DNA from: Methylophilus glucosoxydans | GTDB lineage: Bacteria; Pseudomonadota; Gammaproteobacteria; Burkholderiales; Methylophilaceae | NCBI RefSeq assembly: GCF_042676145.1 | Contig: NZ_JBHTJW010000002.1 | Coordinates: forward strand, 496,001 to 560,000 | Length of the DNA stretch: 64,000 bases | Reading direction: 5' to 3' | In this document: one piece after another, positions 34,910-43,448 of the stretch | Position numbering within the stretch: the stretch's first letter is position 1 | Layout: every line of letters starts with the position of its first letter | Notes under the pieces: model-generated | Databases searched by the model: none | What the model was told of the DNA's origin: nothing | What the model saw: only the letters and a program-made list of their open reading frames with translations | Position numbers and translations under genes: made by a program

Positions 34910-35632
34910 TCATTCAATTGATGAGCCAAGGACAGAATCGTGACTGATATGATCATTAATACCAGGCAACCAGCTTTCAAACAGATCTGAATCGAGGACT
35001 ATCTTAATTTTCCCAGACACCCTGAATGATTCTCCAGTGGTTAAATTAACCCTAGCCTTTACGAATACGTGCCCATCTTCAATTTTGGGCTTGGCGTTGC
35101 CGGTAGCTGCTAAAACGAACAATAAATAGCCTGATGGAAATTCTTTCGGTTCAATCACACTGGTAATGGTCGCCTCTTGATACTCATCAGGGAACTTCGA
35201 GAACCAGTTTTGTGAAATTTTCATTCCACTGCCTGTCTGAAATCTGGGGCGACTTGGAAGAGATAAGGCTATCTGCTCACGTTTCCAACGCTTAAAGTAT
35301 CTTCTACGAGCAACAGCAAGTGTGAAGCCTTTGACATTGATACGCTCATTGGTGGGATTCAATACACCAACCTCTACCAGCAACGTAGCTCTCAGCACAT
35401 CGCTGTACCCGTTTAACTGGCTCAACTCTTCAATCAGGCAACGACTAGTATCTTCCACGATAGCGATGCTTGGTCTACGCAACCTCATCCGTAGAAATTT
35501 GAACACGCCTGCTATCCAGGCGACGAGTAAAAGCATTGCCCATTTGAGCAGATCTACCGTGGTTTTATGTAACTCGATCCAATCGAAGACAGTTTCAAGT
35601 GGTGGTAAATCTGTGAATACCATAGCCATCAT
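34910..35632 (-). CDS. Membrane-anchored hypothetical protein, last gene of cargo operon
   Basis: 240 aa, not recognised. One membrane helix near residues 28-46 (LLKWAMLLLVAWIAGVFKF) is followed by a basic RMRLRRPS stretch, placing the ~190-residue C-terminal domain probably in the cytoplasm. That domain is beta-rich (ATLLVEVGVLNPTNERINVKGFTL; SGYLLFVLAATG), resembling an Ig-like or C2-like sandwich in pattern only. It overlaps the 393-aa gene by 4 nt. As the only membrane protein in the operon it may anchor the system or act as its membrane-directed effector. Confidence 0.7.
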   Translation of the reverse strand: MMAMVFTDLPPLETVFDWIELHKTTVDLLKWAMLLLVAWIAGVFKFLRMRLRRPSIAIVEDTSRCLIEELSQLNGYSDVLRATLLVEVGVLNPTNERINVKGFTLAVARRRYFKRWKREQIALSLPSRPRFQTGSGMKISQNWFSKFPDEYQEATITSVIEPKEFPSGYLLFVLAATGNAKPKIEDGHVFVKARVNLTTGESFRVSGKIKIVLDSDLFESWLPGINDHISHDSVLGSSIE

Positions 35633-36810
35633 GCTTCATAAGCGCTGCCGGTGAGCAGCAGGGAAAAGATTTCCGGTTTGGATGCCTTTAGCTCTGCACC
35701 AGTCACGCTGTAGCGGTGCGGCTCGGAGTAAGGAATTGCCAGAACATGATTTTCATCTTGGCCTTGAGGCTTCATATTGAAACAAGCAAGGCCAACACCC
35801 AAGGTCATCAACTTGCTGGAAAGAGGTGTCACTACCAGCCTGCATCCCCCCAGTAATTGAAAACTGATGCGGTAACGTTCCATCGCCTTGAACATTTGCC
35901 GGTATGTTTCAAACGGATGCGCCTCATGTGTGTACATAACATTGGTGGTAGCAACACCCATTCTTTCAAATAGCGTCTCTCTATACTCAAGGATCAAACT
36001 ATCTGCGCGTCTGGGGTTTTTGGATGGATGCGGTAGCACCGGGCATACCTCAGCATTACCCTGTACTTTTTCTGAGATGATTTTGTCCAGTTGGCCAGAT
36101 CTGTTCTCACCCAAGACAGGGAACCAGACAAACGGCCAGTCCCTTGCACTCTCAAGGTTTAGAGCGCTGGAGAATCCAGGAATATTAATGAATTCGTTAC
36201 TTGGGTCCTCAGACTTGATTTGCCCGTCGAGATTGGGGTCTTCACCCACCAGAACCTGAAAGTTGATTCCATTGGCATACAACGCATCAGGCTTGTTTTT
36301 ATCAGGGATTAACTTACCCAATATCCCCACCAGTAGGCTGAGGTAAACAACTCTTGGAAGTGAGCTGACATCCAGAATGATGTCTGTGTACTGATCAATT
36401 TGTGCAATTACACTACGGACGCCAGCAGTCAGTATCTGCGTCGCCGTGGCATCGTTTTCCTCATCATCGTCGGATGATTCAGGGGCGCCGATGGGCAGTC
36501 TGGAGATGCTGCCAATTGAGCTGAAAAGCGCTTCAAGCTGCTTGCCGTTCTCTTCAGTTTGCTTCTTTAGTTCATCACTGAGTTCATAGCCATTGACTTC
36601 AATCAGCAATAATTTGGCATTTTCAACTTCGATCCCCACTTCATCTAGTGTTGAAAGAAATTTTTCCATAACTTTGATGACCCTGACATCAAAGCCTTGT
36701 CCTGCTATGTATAGCAGCTTAGGTTTTCTTTTTTTGAACAGGGAGTCCCATAACTCCGGAACTTCATTACCCCGTCTATACACATATTGTTGCCAGATCA
36801 TCTGAGTCAT
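35629..36810 (-). CDS. Hypothetical protein, 393 aa, Rossmann-like N-terminus
   Basis: Not recognised. The N-terminal KPKLLYIAGQGFDVRVIKVM (~29-48) looks like a beta-strand, glycine loop and helix of a Rossmann-type nucleotide-binding fold. The linker ~108-122 is very acidic (ESSDDDEENDATA). Further strands occur at DIILDVSSLPRVVYLSLLVG (~146-165), and the C-terminal half contains GGCRLVVTPLSSKLMTLGVGLA. It overlaps its neighbours by 4 nt on both sides, indicating obligate coexpression with the ATPase and membrane protein. Confidence 0.75.
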   Translation of the reverse strand: MTQMIWQQYVYRRGNEVPELWDSLFKKRKPKLLYIAGQGFDVRVIKVMEKFLSTLDEVGIEVENAKLLLIEVNGYELSDELKKQTEENGKQLEALFSSIGSISRLPIGAPESSDDDEENDATATQILTAGVRSVIAQIDQYTDIILDVSSLPRVVYLSLLVGILGKLIPDKNKPDALYANGINFQVLVGEDPNLDGQIKSEDPSNEFINIPGFSSALNLESARDWPFVWFPVLGENRSGQLDKIISEKVQGNAEVCPVLPHPSKNPRRADSLILEYRETLFERMGVATTNVMYTHEAHPFETYRQMFKAMERYRISFQLLGGCRLVVTPLSSKLMTLGVGLACFNMKPQGQDENHVLAIPYSEPHRYSVTGAELKASKPEIFSLLLTGSAYEA

Positions 36811-38723
36811 AGTTCAAGGCTTTTACTAGAGTGTTTTCTACCTTTTTGTGCCCACTCGATAAGCTGATTGACTTTTATGTCCTGCCAGCCACCTAATGCT
36901 AATGGCAATCCATAATGCACGCACAATGTTCTATTCAGGTAGAACACTTGTCCGCCTTCTCTGCCTGTGGTGGCTTGGCTTGGCTTGATAAACAAAAGAT
37001 TATCAGCGACACATTCAGTCAATACTCTTCTGAGCATTTTCATTTGATCCACTGCGCCGCCTTGAGGGTTCATCAACCGGTCTAGCTCTGAAAACGACAG
37101 GCGAATACCGGTGACGCCAGGCGCATAAGGTGCATTCGGCAAGATGGTTTTTTCCGTACAGAAACTACCGATTGAATCGATCAATGATTGGGCACGGGTG
37201 CCTTCTGCATGTGATCGCGGAATGAACTCGCGCTTCTTACGGGCAGCTTCTATAAAAAGCTTCTGTTGCTCAATCACGGTCAGCGAAGGATCAGTTCTCC
37301 TGAGCATCTGATTTGCTTCTATGCCGTCATAAAGTCTGGAAGCCAAGCCGATCAGTTCTTCAATATTGTTAGTCGCCATTGCACACAGAGTGTCCATACT
37401 GAAGTAGTAAGGCAGATTGGATTCATAATGTGCAAACAGGTCTGCTGCTCCCTGCAATGCAGAGCTGTCCCGTTCTTCAATTTCTTCAGCCGCTAGCGGA
37501 ATGAAAGACAGTTGTCGGCTGTTCTCATTTCGTGAGATTAAAATCCTGGTTGAATACAGGGTACGTATATCTTCAAGCACCGGGGTATTTTTGTTAAAGA
37601 CACTTTCTGCCTTAGCAATCCATTCCTGATACTGACTGACATTCTTGATGCGAGCGACACTCTTTTTAAAACTTTCTGTCGCTTTATTGAAGGGCTCTTT
37701 TAATTCCTTGAGGGGAATGTTGCTTTCCAAAAATTGCTCAAACTTGGCACCTGGAAAGAGTGTTTGTGTCTCAAAACGGCGTTCTAACACGTTTTGTGCA
37801 AATGACGGAAAACCATTCCTGCCTTTGAGAAGAGAGTCAATTGAATGAATACTGATGTCCCTGTCTTCCCTAGCGCCTGCGGAAAGTACCTCCGTATCAT
37901 TTAAAGCCGATGTACGTTGCGCAAGCCATATTGGTTCTTTAGGCCGCATATCCATCAATTCCCTGATTAGCAAGTCTCGTTGCTTGCGCCGAAGTGCCTG
38001 CAAGTCATCGACCATGAGTAAACGGCGTGGAATTAGCTCGGTACCATCCTGGATAAATTTAACCCCTTGTAACCAGAGAACGCCTTCAAAGCGCACATGG
38101 GCAGGCATTTTTCCGGTGGCATCGGTCTCATTCAAAGCATCCAGGTGTGAATAGACTTCTCTTTCACATTTCTCTGCCCACTCAGCTAATATGATGGGTG
38201 AACTTTCTTTAGGAATGGCGGAGAGTTCCTGTAACTCGCCTGGATATACTAAGGTAATGTTGGAGAGCTGATCAATGGAGTTGACCTTCAATACAGTCAT
38301 CAGACTTCGCAAAGCGCGTAATACAATACGGCAGTTCATTAGTGCTCTGAAAAGCCCATCATGCTGGATAGTAACATCAGTGGGTAAATCAGCATATCCG
38401 CTCAAACAGGTTAACTGTACTCCCAGCAGTTTAGGGCCCTCATTAACGTCCAATACGCCCAGTTCAATTAATACGTTGGCAGATTCTTTCATGTCAGGAA
38501 AGTCTTTGGCTTTCCAGAATGAGTTTAGAACAGACGGGGTAAATGCCCTGCAAAGCGTGGTTTTCCCACCTCCAGGCGGACTGACGAACAGGTGTACACC
38601 ACCTTTGAATTCGTCTTCGGTTAAATTTTCTAAAATCTTGGGGGAGAAAATACGTACAAAAGCATCGTCCGAAGCAGTTCGCTCGGTCGCTCTTTCTTTG
38701 AATGGATTTCCGGATACAGCCAT
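36807..38723 (-). CDS. P-loop ATPase (AAA+/STAND-like) of cargo operon
   Basis: 638-aa ATPase. Walker A SPPGGGKTT (48-56) and Walker B RRLLMVDDLQAL (D239, D240), followed by a possible sensor region IWLAQRTSAL. The long C-terminal part is helical and may contain a winged helix near the end (LFIKPSQATTGREGG and following). The start codon overlaps the stop of the PRTase-like gene, and the end overlaps the 393-aa gene. ATPases of this kind commonly act as sensors or switches in bacterial conflict systems; the role here is inference. Confidence 0.82.
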   Translation of the reverse strand: MAVSGNPFKERATERTASDDAFVRIFSPKILENLTEDEFKGGVHLFVSPPGGGKTTLCRAFTPSVLNSFWKAKDFPDMKESANVLIELGVLDVNEGPKLLGVQLTCLSGYADLPTDVTIQHDGLFRALMNCRIVLRALRSLMTVLKVNSIDQLSNITLVYPGELQELSAIPKESSPIILAEWAEKCEREVYSHLDALNETDATGKMPAHVRFEGVLWLQGVKFIQDGTELIPRRLLMVDDLQALRRKQRDLLIRELMDMRPKEPIWLAQRTSALNDTEVLSAGAREDRDISIHSIDSLLKGRNGFPSFAQNVLERRFETQTLFPGAKFEQFLESNIPLKELKEPFNKATESFKKSVARIKNVSQYQEWIAKAESVFNKNTPVLEDIRTLYSTRILISRNENSRQLSFIPLAAEEIEERDSSALQGAADLFAHYESNLPYYFSMDTLCAMATNNIEELIGLASRLYDGIEANQMLRRTDPSLTVIEQQKLFIEAARKKREFIPRSHAEGTRAQSLIDSIGSFCTEKTILPNAPYAPGVTGIRLSFSELDRLMNPQGGAVDQMKMLRRVLTECVADNLLFIKPSQATTGREGGQVFYLNRTLCVHYGLPLALGGWQDIKVNQLIEWAQKGRKHSSKSLEL

Positions 38724-39826
38724 TAAAACTCTCGGTGACGACTTGCCCTGGGGAATAGGCCCTGAAATTTATCAGATGTCTCTGGCCCCCACAGCATATA
38801 AACTGAATTGTTTGGTGTGTTGTGTGACAGCACTATTGGCAAAGCACAATTTGCAAAGCCGTATTTCGCATCGAGCGTACCACCAACCTCGATGTTCTTA
38901 TCAAAGTAGGCATGATCATAGTATTTATCTTCGGCCAACAGTGCATGGAAACTAGCATTGGAAGCTGATAATAATGAGGTGTTTTCTTCGATGATATGCA
39001 GCACTTTAATTTTGAGTGGTTTAAATCCGTTTTCAGACGTAAACCGCTCAGACCAGTATTCTATGTGATTAAGGGCTTGCCTAGTAGCGATATACAGAAG
39101 CAGGAAGATTTCATAGTGGTTCGTATCAATCAAATCGCCACGGGTCAGCCGCTCATATATCTTTTTGATTTTGCCCTTGAACTTGTTATCTGCAAAGCGA
39201 ATGTATGTGTTGCCACTTCCGGAGAAATCATCAAGCAGCCAGATCAGATTGAACCGGGGTTTACTATTGGTAAACCCATTTTTTTTCAATGCGCCGGCTA
39301 ATTCCTCGACCATGTCATCTGCTTTTTCGTCACTCAGCTCATACGCCTGCCAGATTTGCTCGTTACCGATTTGACCCTCACTGGAACGCCGAACTTCGTT
39401 GGTGCGTGCGCCATCACTCAATCCCAGGTATAAACTCTTGAGGCCTAATTCCTTGAACCTATCAGTTTTAGAAATTTTGGTTACCTGATAGTCCGGGATA
39501 CCAGACTCTTCAGCGACTAACCGCACGCGCTCTTGTACTATCCAGTCAGGATAGGAGGTTTGTACTAAGTGTGAGAACTCTTCGTCTGAGACAAATACAA
39601 GTTTGCTTCTGACTAATTCAAGGGCTTGTTGTCGGTCTTGAGGATCGAATTGCTGAAGCCATAAGGCCAGGCTTTCTATGAAGCGTTGTCCAGGCCCAAA
39701 GCGCTGGTAGAAGTCGTACTTCTGATTTGCTAGCAATAATAATTCAGGGACATGGCTTAAATAGTCGTCTTGGCTATTCCAACCCATGACTTTGACCAAT
39801 AACGACCGCGCATTAATGTCTTTCAT
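38723..39826 (-). CDS. Phosphoribosyltransferase-like protein
   Basis: 367 aa. The motif NLIWLLDDFSGSGNTYIRF (D199, D200, then GSGNT) matches the PRPP-binding strand-loop of type I phosphoribosyltransferases (hydrophobic strand, two acids, G/T-rich loop). The region GLSDGARTNEVRRSSEGQI (~135-153) and the C-terminal NCALPIVLSHNTPNNSVYML are typical of the divergent PRTase-like proteins found in predicted conflict operons. An N-terminal helical part (~1-120) is specific to this group. Whether it makes, senses or cleaves a nucleotide is unknown. Gap to the upstream SIS-HAD gene is 24 nt. Confidence 0.8.
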   Translation of the reverse strand: MKDINARSLLVKVMGWNSQDDYLSHVPELLLLANQKYDFYQRFGPGQRFIESLALWLQQFDPQDRQQALELVRSKLVFVSDEEFSHLVQTSYPDWIVQERVRLVAEESGIPDYQVTKISKTDRFKELGLKSLYLGLSDGARTNEVRRSSEGQIGNEQIWQAYELSDEKADDMVEELAGALKKNGFTNSKPRFNLIWLLDDFSGSGNTYIRFADNKFKGKIKKIYERLTRGDLIDTNHYEIFLLLYIATRQALNHIEYWSERFTSENGFKPLKIKVLHIIEENTSLLSASNASFHALLAEDKYYDHAYFDKNIEVGGTLDAKYGFANCALPIVLSHNTPNNSVYMLWGPETSDKFQGLFPRASRHREF

Positions 39827-39850
39827 ATTTATTGCTTTTGTAAGTTAGTT

Positions 39851-41776
39851 TTATATATCAATTCTAAAAGTGTTGTTCTCAATTCTGATGTGACTTAAAT
39901 ACCAAAGGGTTGCGTCTACATAACGCTTATGATCTGGCGCAAATTTCCAGCCGCGATCCATCCTTCTTGATGGGATATCTACACTTAACGAATATCTATG
40001 CTCGAGAAGTGAAGCATCGTTCCCAGGCCAAGCGCCCTGATCTCCCATTGTTAAGATTTTATATGGTTCTATCTTATTTTGTTGGATTATGTCGGCAAGC
40101 AATAAGGATTTATTTACTTTCTCTTCAAGAACATCAATCGAATGCTTGCTTCTGACCATACGATATAAGTCAAGCCCTGCTTCACGGAGAGCATCCGCCA
40201 GCACAAACCACATCGGTTCAGTCGCAATCCCTTCACGGAAACGGACACTGACCTGATAAGGTGGCGTGGATCGAATATCTACAATTGGCGCACCCAGGGA
40301 CTGCAGGCGTCTGACAATACGCGTGACATGACTGATAAATTCGCTGGACGCTGTCTCTTTGGGAACCTCCCCATTGAGTCTTGTCCTGCGGCCACCGTTA
40401 TACAGTCCCAAATGAATCTCAGGCCATAGCTCTTCAGGGATGACCTCCTTGAGAGCATCTTGCATAGAGCCTCCACGACCAGATGCCACTCCCACAACGA
40501 CACCCGCTCTCACTAATGCGATTATGTGATCAGCGATTTCCCGTGAGGGAGCGATTTCTTTGCGCTGTGAGGGACAAAGGGTGCCATCGTAATCAAAGAT
40601 AATCGCTTTGAACTGCTGTTGCAGCATGTCATCGCGGGCTGCTTCCATGGCGCGAGTGATGGCAACCCGTTGTGTTTTTGCAGGCCAGTGTGCACCCAAT
40701 ACTTCTGCTTTTGAGTGAACCCCAAAATTGTTTTCATCATCGGGTTTGCCGACCAAGTTATTCACGTCTGCGTAGTACAAGTCCCGGCCGAATTTTTGCA
40801 CCACTGGTTTTGCAGGATCTTTACCTAGCAATTTAGCGATGACTGACACCAGGTACATTCCTGTCACAATACCTTTGACCAAATCCACGGGTGCCGAACC
40901 GCCCACATTCACTGCAAGGCAACTATCTGGTTTGGGAATTAGTGATGTTGTATGTGACCATAGCGCTTCAAGTGAGGGGTCGATGAGCGCCAAGATTACG
41001 CAATCGTCTGGGCGTTCAGCCAGCCACAAGTGGCGACCATGCGCAAAAGACCTAAGATCCGCCAACTGGCAGTGCAGTAATGCTGCTTCTGCCAATTTTG
41101 ATTCCAGGTCCGCTGCGACTGCTTTTAGTATGGGCGAATAGGTGACAAATACTGCGCCTGCCTTGATTGCATGCTGAGCAAAGTCTCCAATGCTGGCTGC
41201 CCATTCGATGATGCTTTTATCGCCAATCTTCAGATCATCAAATGACTGAGGGAACGGAGACTGGACGCCATCTAGTTCACTGTACGCACGCGCAATCAGA
41301 ATGGCGTCATACAGTAGGCTATTGGTGGCTAGATAACCGTCTTTGTAAGGTAGGTCGAAGACATGCCGCTTTACTTCAAATAGTTCTTCAGCTTTCTTAA
41401 CTAATGGGCAATTTTCCCGGTTGACCAATACATGGACCGTTCTAGCGCTTTGACGGCGTGCTCTGTCCAGAGCCTCACAAATATCCGGATTCTTACCTTC
41501 AGCTGAGATTAAAAAAACTGGGCTGGCGGATGCCAGGTTAGGGTTGCAGATGAGTTCCAGTGGAGTGGACGGTCGTGATACTCGACCAGTATATGCTTCG
41601 TGCAAGCTACACAACAGGGAAGCGACTGTGTAGGAACCACCTGAGCCAACACCTATAATACTGGATTCACTTACCCCTGCGATTGCTACTTTTAGTGCGT
41701 CTATGTCAGAGGACAATGCCTGCGTGTAAGTGTCACGAAGCTTTGAGAGCTCTTCTTCGTAGTGGCTAGGCGTCAT
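39851..41776 (-). CDS. SIS-domain / HAD-phosphatase fusion protein
   Basis: 641-aa fusion. The N-terminal ~350 residues form a SIS (sugar isomerase) domain as in GlmS-like proteins: SIIGVGSGGSYTVASLL (~38-54), VFLISAEGKNPDICEAL and the second half with VFVTYSPILKAVA. The C-terminal ~260 residues are a HAD phosphatase with motif I FDYDGTLCPS (~D392), a serine/glycine motif II VASGRGGS, a C2-type cap, the lysine region NKSLLL and motif IV MGDQGAWPGND. Expected to bind and dephosphorylate a phosphosugar or sugar nucleotide. It is the second metabolic enzyme of the cargo operon, 18 nt after the NADAR gene. Confidence 0.88.
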   Translation of the reverse strand: MTPSHYEEELSKLRDTYTQALSSDIDALKVAIAGVSESSIIGVGSGGSYTVASLLCSLHEAYTGRVSRPSTPLELICNPNLASASPVFLISAEGKNPDICEALDRARRQSARTVHVLVNRENCPLVKKAEELFEVKRHVFDLPYKDGYLATNSLLYDAILIARAYSELDGVQSPFPQSFDDLKIGDKSIIEWAASIGDFAQHAIKAGAVFVTYSPILKAVAADLESKLAEAALLHCQLADLRSFAHGRHLWLAERPDDCVILALIDPSLEALWSHTTSLIPKPDSCLAVNVGGSAPVDLVKGIVTGMYLVSVIAKLLGKDPAKPVVQKFGRDLYYADVNNLVGKPDDENNFGVHSKAEVLGAHWPAKTQRVAITRAMEAARDDMLQQQFKAIIFDYDGTLCPSQRKEIAPSREIADHIIALVRAGVVVGVASGRGGSMQDALKEVIPEELWPEIHLGLYNGGRRTRLNGEVPKETASSEFISHVTRIVRRLQSLGAPIVDIRSTPPYQVSVRFREGIATEPMWFVLADALREAGLDLYRMVRSKHSIDVLEEKVNKSLLLADIIQQNKIEPYKILTMGDQGAWPGNDASLLEHRYSLSVDIPSRRMDRGWKFAPDHKRYVDATLWYLSHIRIENNTFRIDI

Positions 41777-41794
41777 TCATTTCCTTATTGCAGC

Positions 41795-42409
41795 TTATAC
41801 AGCTGCATATTGCTGTTCACGTTGTCCCTGGGTTGTTGCAACTGGTTGTTGTATTTGGGTGGATGCAACTGCCATATTTTCAGTGCGCAGTTTATCTCTA
41901 AGTTCCATTAAAAGCACGCCGAGCATGTTCTTGCCTTTGCCGTCTACCTCGCCCCACAGTCTGTTCACCGCATTATCTACGGTCGCTGCTTCTACTAATC
42001 GTTTATCGCCAGTTGAAAGCAATAACTCCTTGAGTTTAGGATGCTGGGTAAATTTGGCATACAAAACACCCCTCATACGGTCAAACTTTGTTTTTGACCA
42101 GTCTGGGTGCACATCCCACACATACAGTCCATGGGCAGCCATTGCCACCAATGCGGGACTTGGGGCCGCGAGTAACCAATCGCGCACTTCCGGCTTCCTG
42201 GCTTTACCAGCTTGGTATGCATGCTCTGAGGTCGGGAAAATGATGCCCTCAAACATAACAGAACATCTGTACAGATTACTCAGTGGCCCATAAGGTTTTT
42301 CATTTGAACGATAGAAATGAATTTCATTCGACGGCACTTGAACAATCGCTGCCTCGTTTTCCGTTTCAGGCGTAGCTTGCTTAGGTTGTTTCCGCTTCAT
42401 TTTTTGCAC
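41795..42409 (-). CDS. NADAR-family protein (YbiA-like)
   Basis: 204 aa. Residues ~28-175 match the NADAR fold (DUF1768): FYRSNEKPYGPLSNLY, then FEGIIFPTSEHAYQAGKA, FDRMRGVLYAKFTQHP and the C-terminal NRLWGEVDGKGKNMLGVLLMELR. Members act on N-glycosidic bonds of ribose adducts, and some reverse ADP-ribosylation of guanine in DNA as antitoxins of DarT1-like toxins. No DarT homologue is visible in the window. Lys/Gln/Ser-rich low-complexity tails flank the domain. It overlaps the RHH gene by ~29 nt, so they are coupled. Confidence 0.9.
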   Translation of the reverse strand: MQKMKRKQPKQATPETENEAAIVQVPSNEIHFYRSNEKPYGPLSNLYRCSVMFEGIIFPTSEHAYQAGKARKPEVRDWLLAAPSPALVAMAAHGLYVWDVHPDWSKTKFDRMRGVLYAKFTQHPKLKELLLSTGDKRLVEAATVDNAVNRLWGEVDGKGKNMLGVLLMELRDKLRTENMAVASTQIQQPVATTQGQREQQYAAV

Positions 42410-42593
42410 TCCTGCTAACTTTGTTGTCTGGCTCTATACCTAGAGTTTTTCCATGATCAAGCACCAACTTCTCAATGAGGTTGGAAAAGTTTCTGTGCTC
42501 AATTTTTGCTACACGGTCTGCAACTTCCTTGATGGACGGTTCCATACGCATTGATACCTGCACAGTCTTTAGCTTTTGTTTGGGTTTAGCCAT
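42381..42593 (-). CDS. Ribbon-helix-helix (Arc/CopG-like) DNA-binding protein
   Basis: About 70 aa from the ATG (MAKPKQKLKTVQVSMRMEPS). The beta-strand KTVQVSMRM and two helices (IKEVADRVAKIEHRNFSNLIEKLVLDHG) form the RHH fold typical of autoregulators and antitoxins. A TTG start 39 nt upstream would add 13 hydrophobic residues and is less likely. It heads the seven-gene minus-strand operon and faces a promoter region full of TGTA/TACA half-sites, so it is probably the operon repressor. Confidence 0.78.
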   Translation of the reverse strand: MAKPKQKLKTVQVSMRMEPSIKEVADRVAKIEHRNFSNLIEKLVLDHGKTLGIEPDNKVSRSAKNEAETT

Positions 42594-42601
42594 ATCTGAA
42601 T

Positions 42602-42664
42602 TGTACAAAATGTATAGCAATTTACAATACAAAATATTTTATATGTAAATTATTTGTATATACA
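42602..42664. promoter_or_regulatory. AT-rich operator region of the cargo operon
   Basis: Contains palindromic elements TGTACAAAATGTA (~42602-42614), TTTACA...TGTAAA (~42621-42649) and TGTATATACA (~42655-42664). Repeated TGTA/TACA half-sites directly upstream of an RHH gene are typical RHH operators. Base composition is strongly AT. Confidence 0.5.
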
Positions 42665-42736
42665 TATTATATACTTGTGTTGCAAAATCCGCCGATTACT
42701 TTTTTGTATTAGCGATCAGTCGCAAGCTTACATCAA

Positions 42737-42763
42737 ATTGATTAAGTGTTACAATTAATCAAT
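42737..42763. promoter_or_regulatory. Palindromic operator overlapping the start of the S24 gene
   Basis: ATTGATTAA (42737-42745) and TTAATCAAT (42755-42763) are perfect inverted repeats with a 9-bp spacer. The right arm includes the ATG of the S24-family gene, which suggests autorepression by that protein or another regulator. Confidence 0.6.
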
Positions 42764-43388
42764 GAGCGATGAAAAGTTAAATAGGAAAGGTGGTAAACGG
42801 CCAGGTGCTGGCCGTAAGGTCGGATTCCGTATCAATATGGAGGAGACCACGGTTGTCCGCATCTTTAAAAGTCAGAAGGAAGTGGTGGGGGACCTTGTAA
42901 AAGCACACGCAAAAAAATTACGACTCAGCCAAATCAAGGACAGCTTAGACTCGGTTGGCTTGATTACTCGTCCAAAGATGGCTTCTCCGCCTATAGAACT
43001 GCCAGCTTTTGAATCTAAAGTGCCAGCTGGCTTACCGTCTCCAGCGGATGAACACTTAGAGGGCTTTATCGACGTGAGTGGCTTCATGATCGATGAAGCG
43101 GAAAACACATTTATTGTCACAATTCAGGGTGAGTCTATGATTGAAGTCGGTCTGATGCCTGGTGATAAAGCTATCGTCGTTAAAGGCAAGCAAGCTTCAT
43201 TGGGAGATATCGTACTTGTGATGGTTGATGGTGAGTTCACCGTCAAAACTCTATCCAAACAGCCCAACGGCTTACCTAAACTTCTACCAGAAAACTCTTC
43301 AGGTAAATATGCACCTATCTTAATCACAAATCAGATGGAGTTTGAAATCACGGGTGTAGTCACGGGTTCATTTAGGAGATTCAAATGA
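42762..43388 (+). CDS. LexA/UmuD-like S24 peptidase-domain protein
   Basis: 208 aa. N-terminal basic motif GGKRPGAGRKVG (~10-21) is a short DNA-binding-like element common in phage and plasmid proteins. The C-terminal S24 domain has a cleavage site PAG-LPSP (A89-G90), nucleophilic serine in QGESMIEVG (S125) and lysine in FTVKTL (K162), so RecA-stimulated self-cleavage is plausible. No umuC-like polymerase gene follows; transcription runs into the right end of the transposon. It is divergent from the seven-gene operon, so it may be its damage-responsive regulator or an independent one. Confidence 0.85.
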   Translation: MSDEKLNRKGGKRPGAGRKVGFRINMEETTVVRIFKSQKEVVGDLVKAHAKKLRLSQIKDSLDSVGLITRPKMASPPIELPAFESKVPAGLPSPADEHLEGFIDVSGFMIDEAENTFIVTIQGESMIEVGLMPGDKAIVVKGKQASLGDIVLVMVDGEFTVKTLSKQPNGLPKLLPENSSGKYAPILITNQMEFEITGVVTGSFRRFK

Positions 43389-43421
43389 GCCATCAGATTT
43401 CAAGTCAAAAATGAATACATA

Positions 43422-43447
43422 AAAAAAGCCTCGAAAATCGAGGCTTA
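43422..43447 (-). terminator. Terminator just inside the right end, facing sodB
   Basis: Minus strand: TAAGCCTCG-attt-tCGAGGCTT followed by TTTTTT. The T-tract is on the left, so it stops leftward transcripts, that is read-through from sodB into the element. It gives a replacement for the terminator sodB lost by the insertion. Confidence 0.75.
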
Positions 43448-43448
43448 G

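Noticed and set aside
38275..38955. 226-aa plus-strand ORF
   Set aside because: Lies antisense to the ATPase and PRTase-like genes, has no family features and no ribosome site; a shadow frame.
42762..43388. Phage repressor of a prophage
   Set aside because: No integrase, capsid or other phage genes nearby; it sits inside the Tn7-like ends and has the UmuD-type cleavage and catalytic layout.
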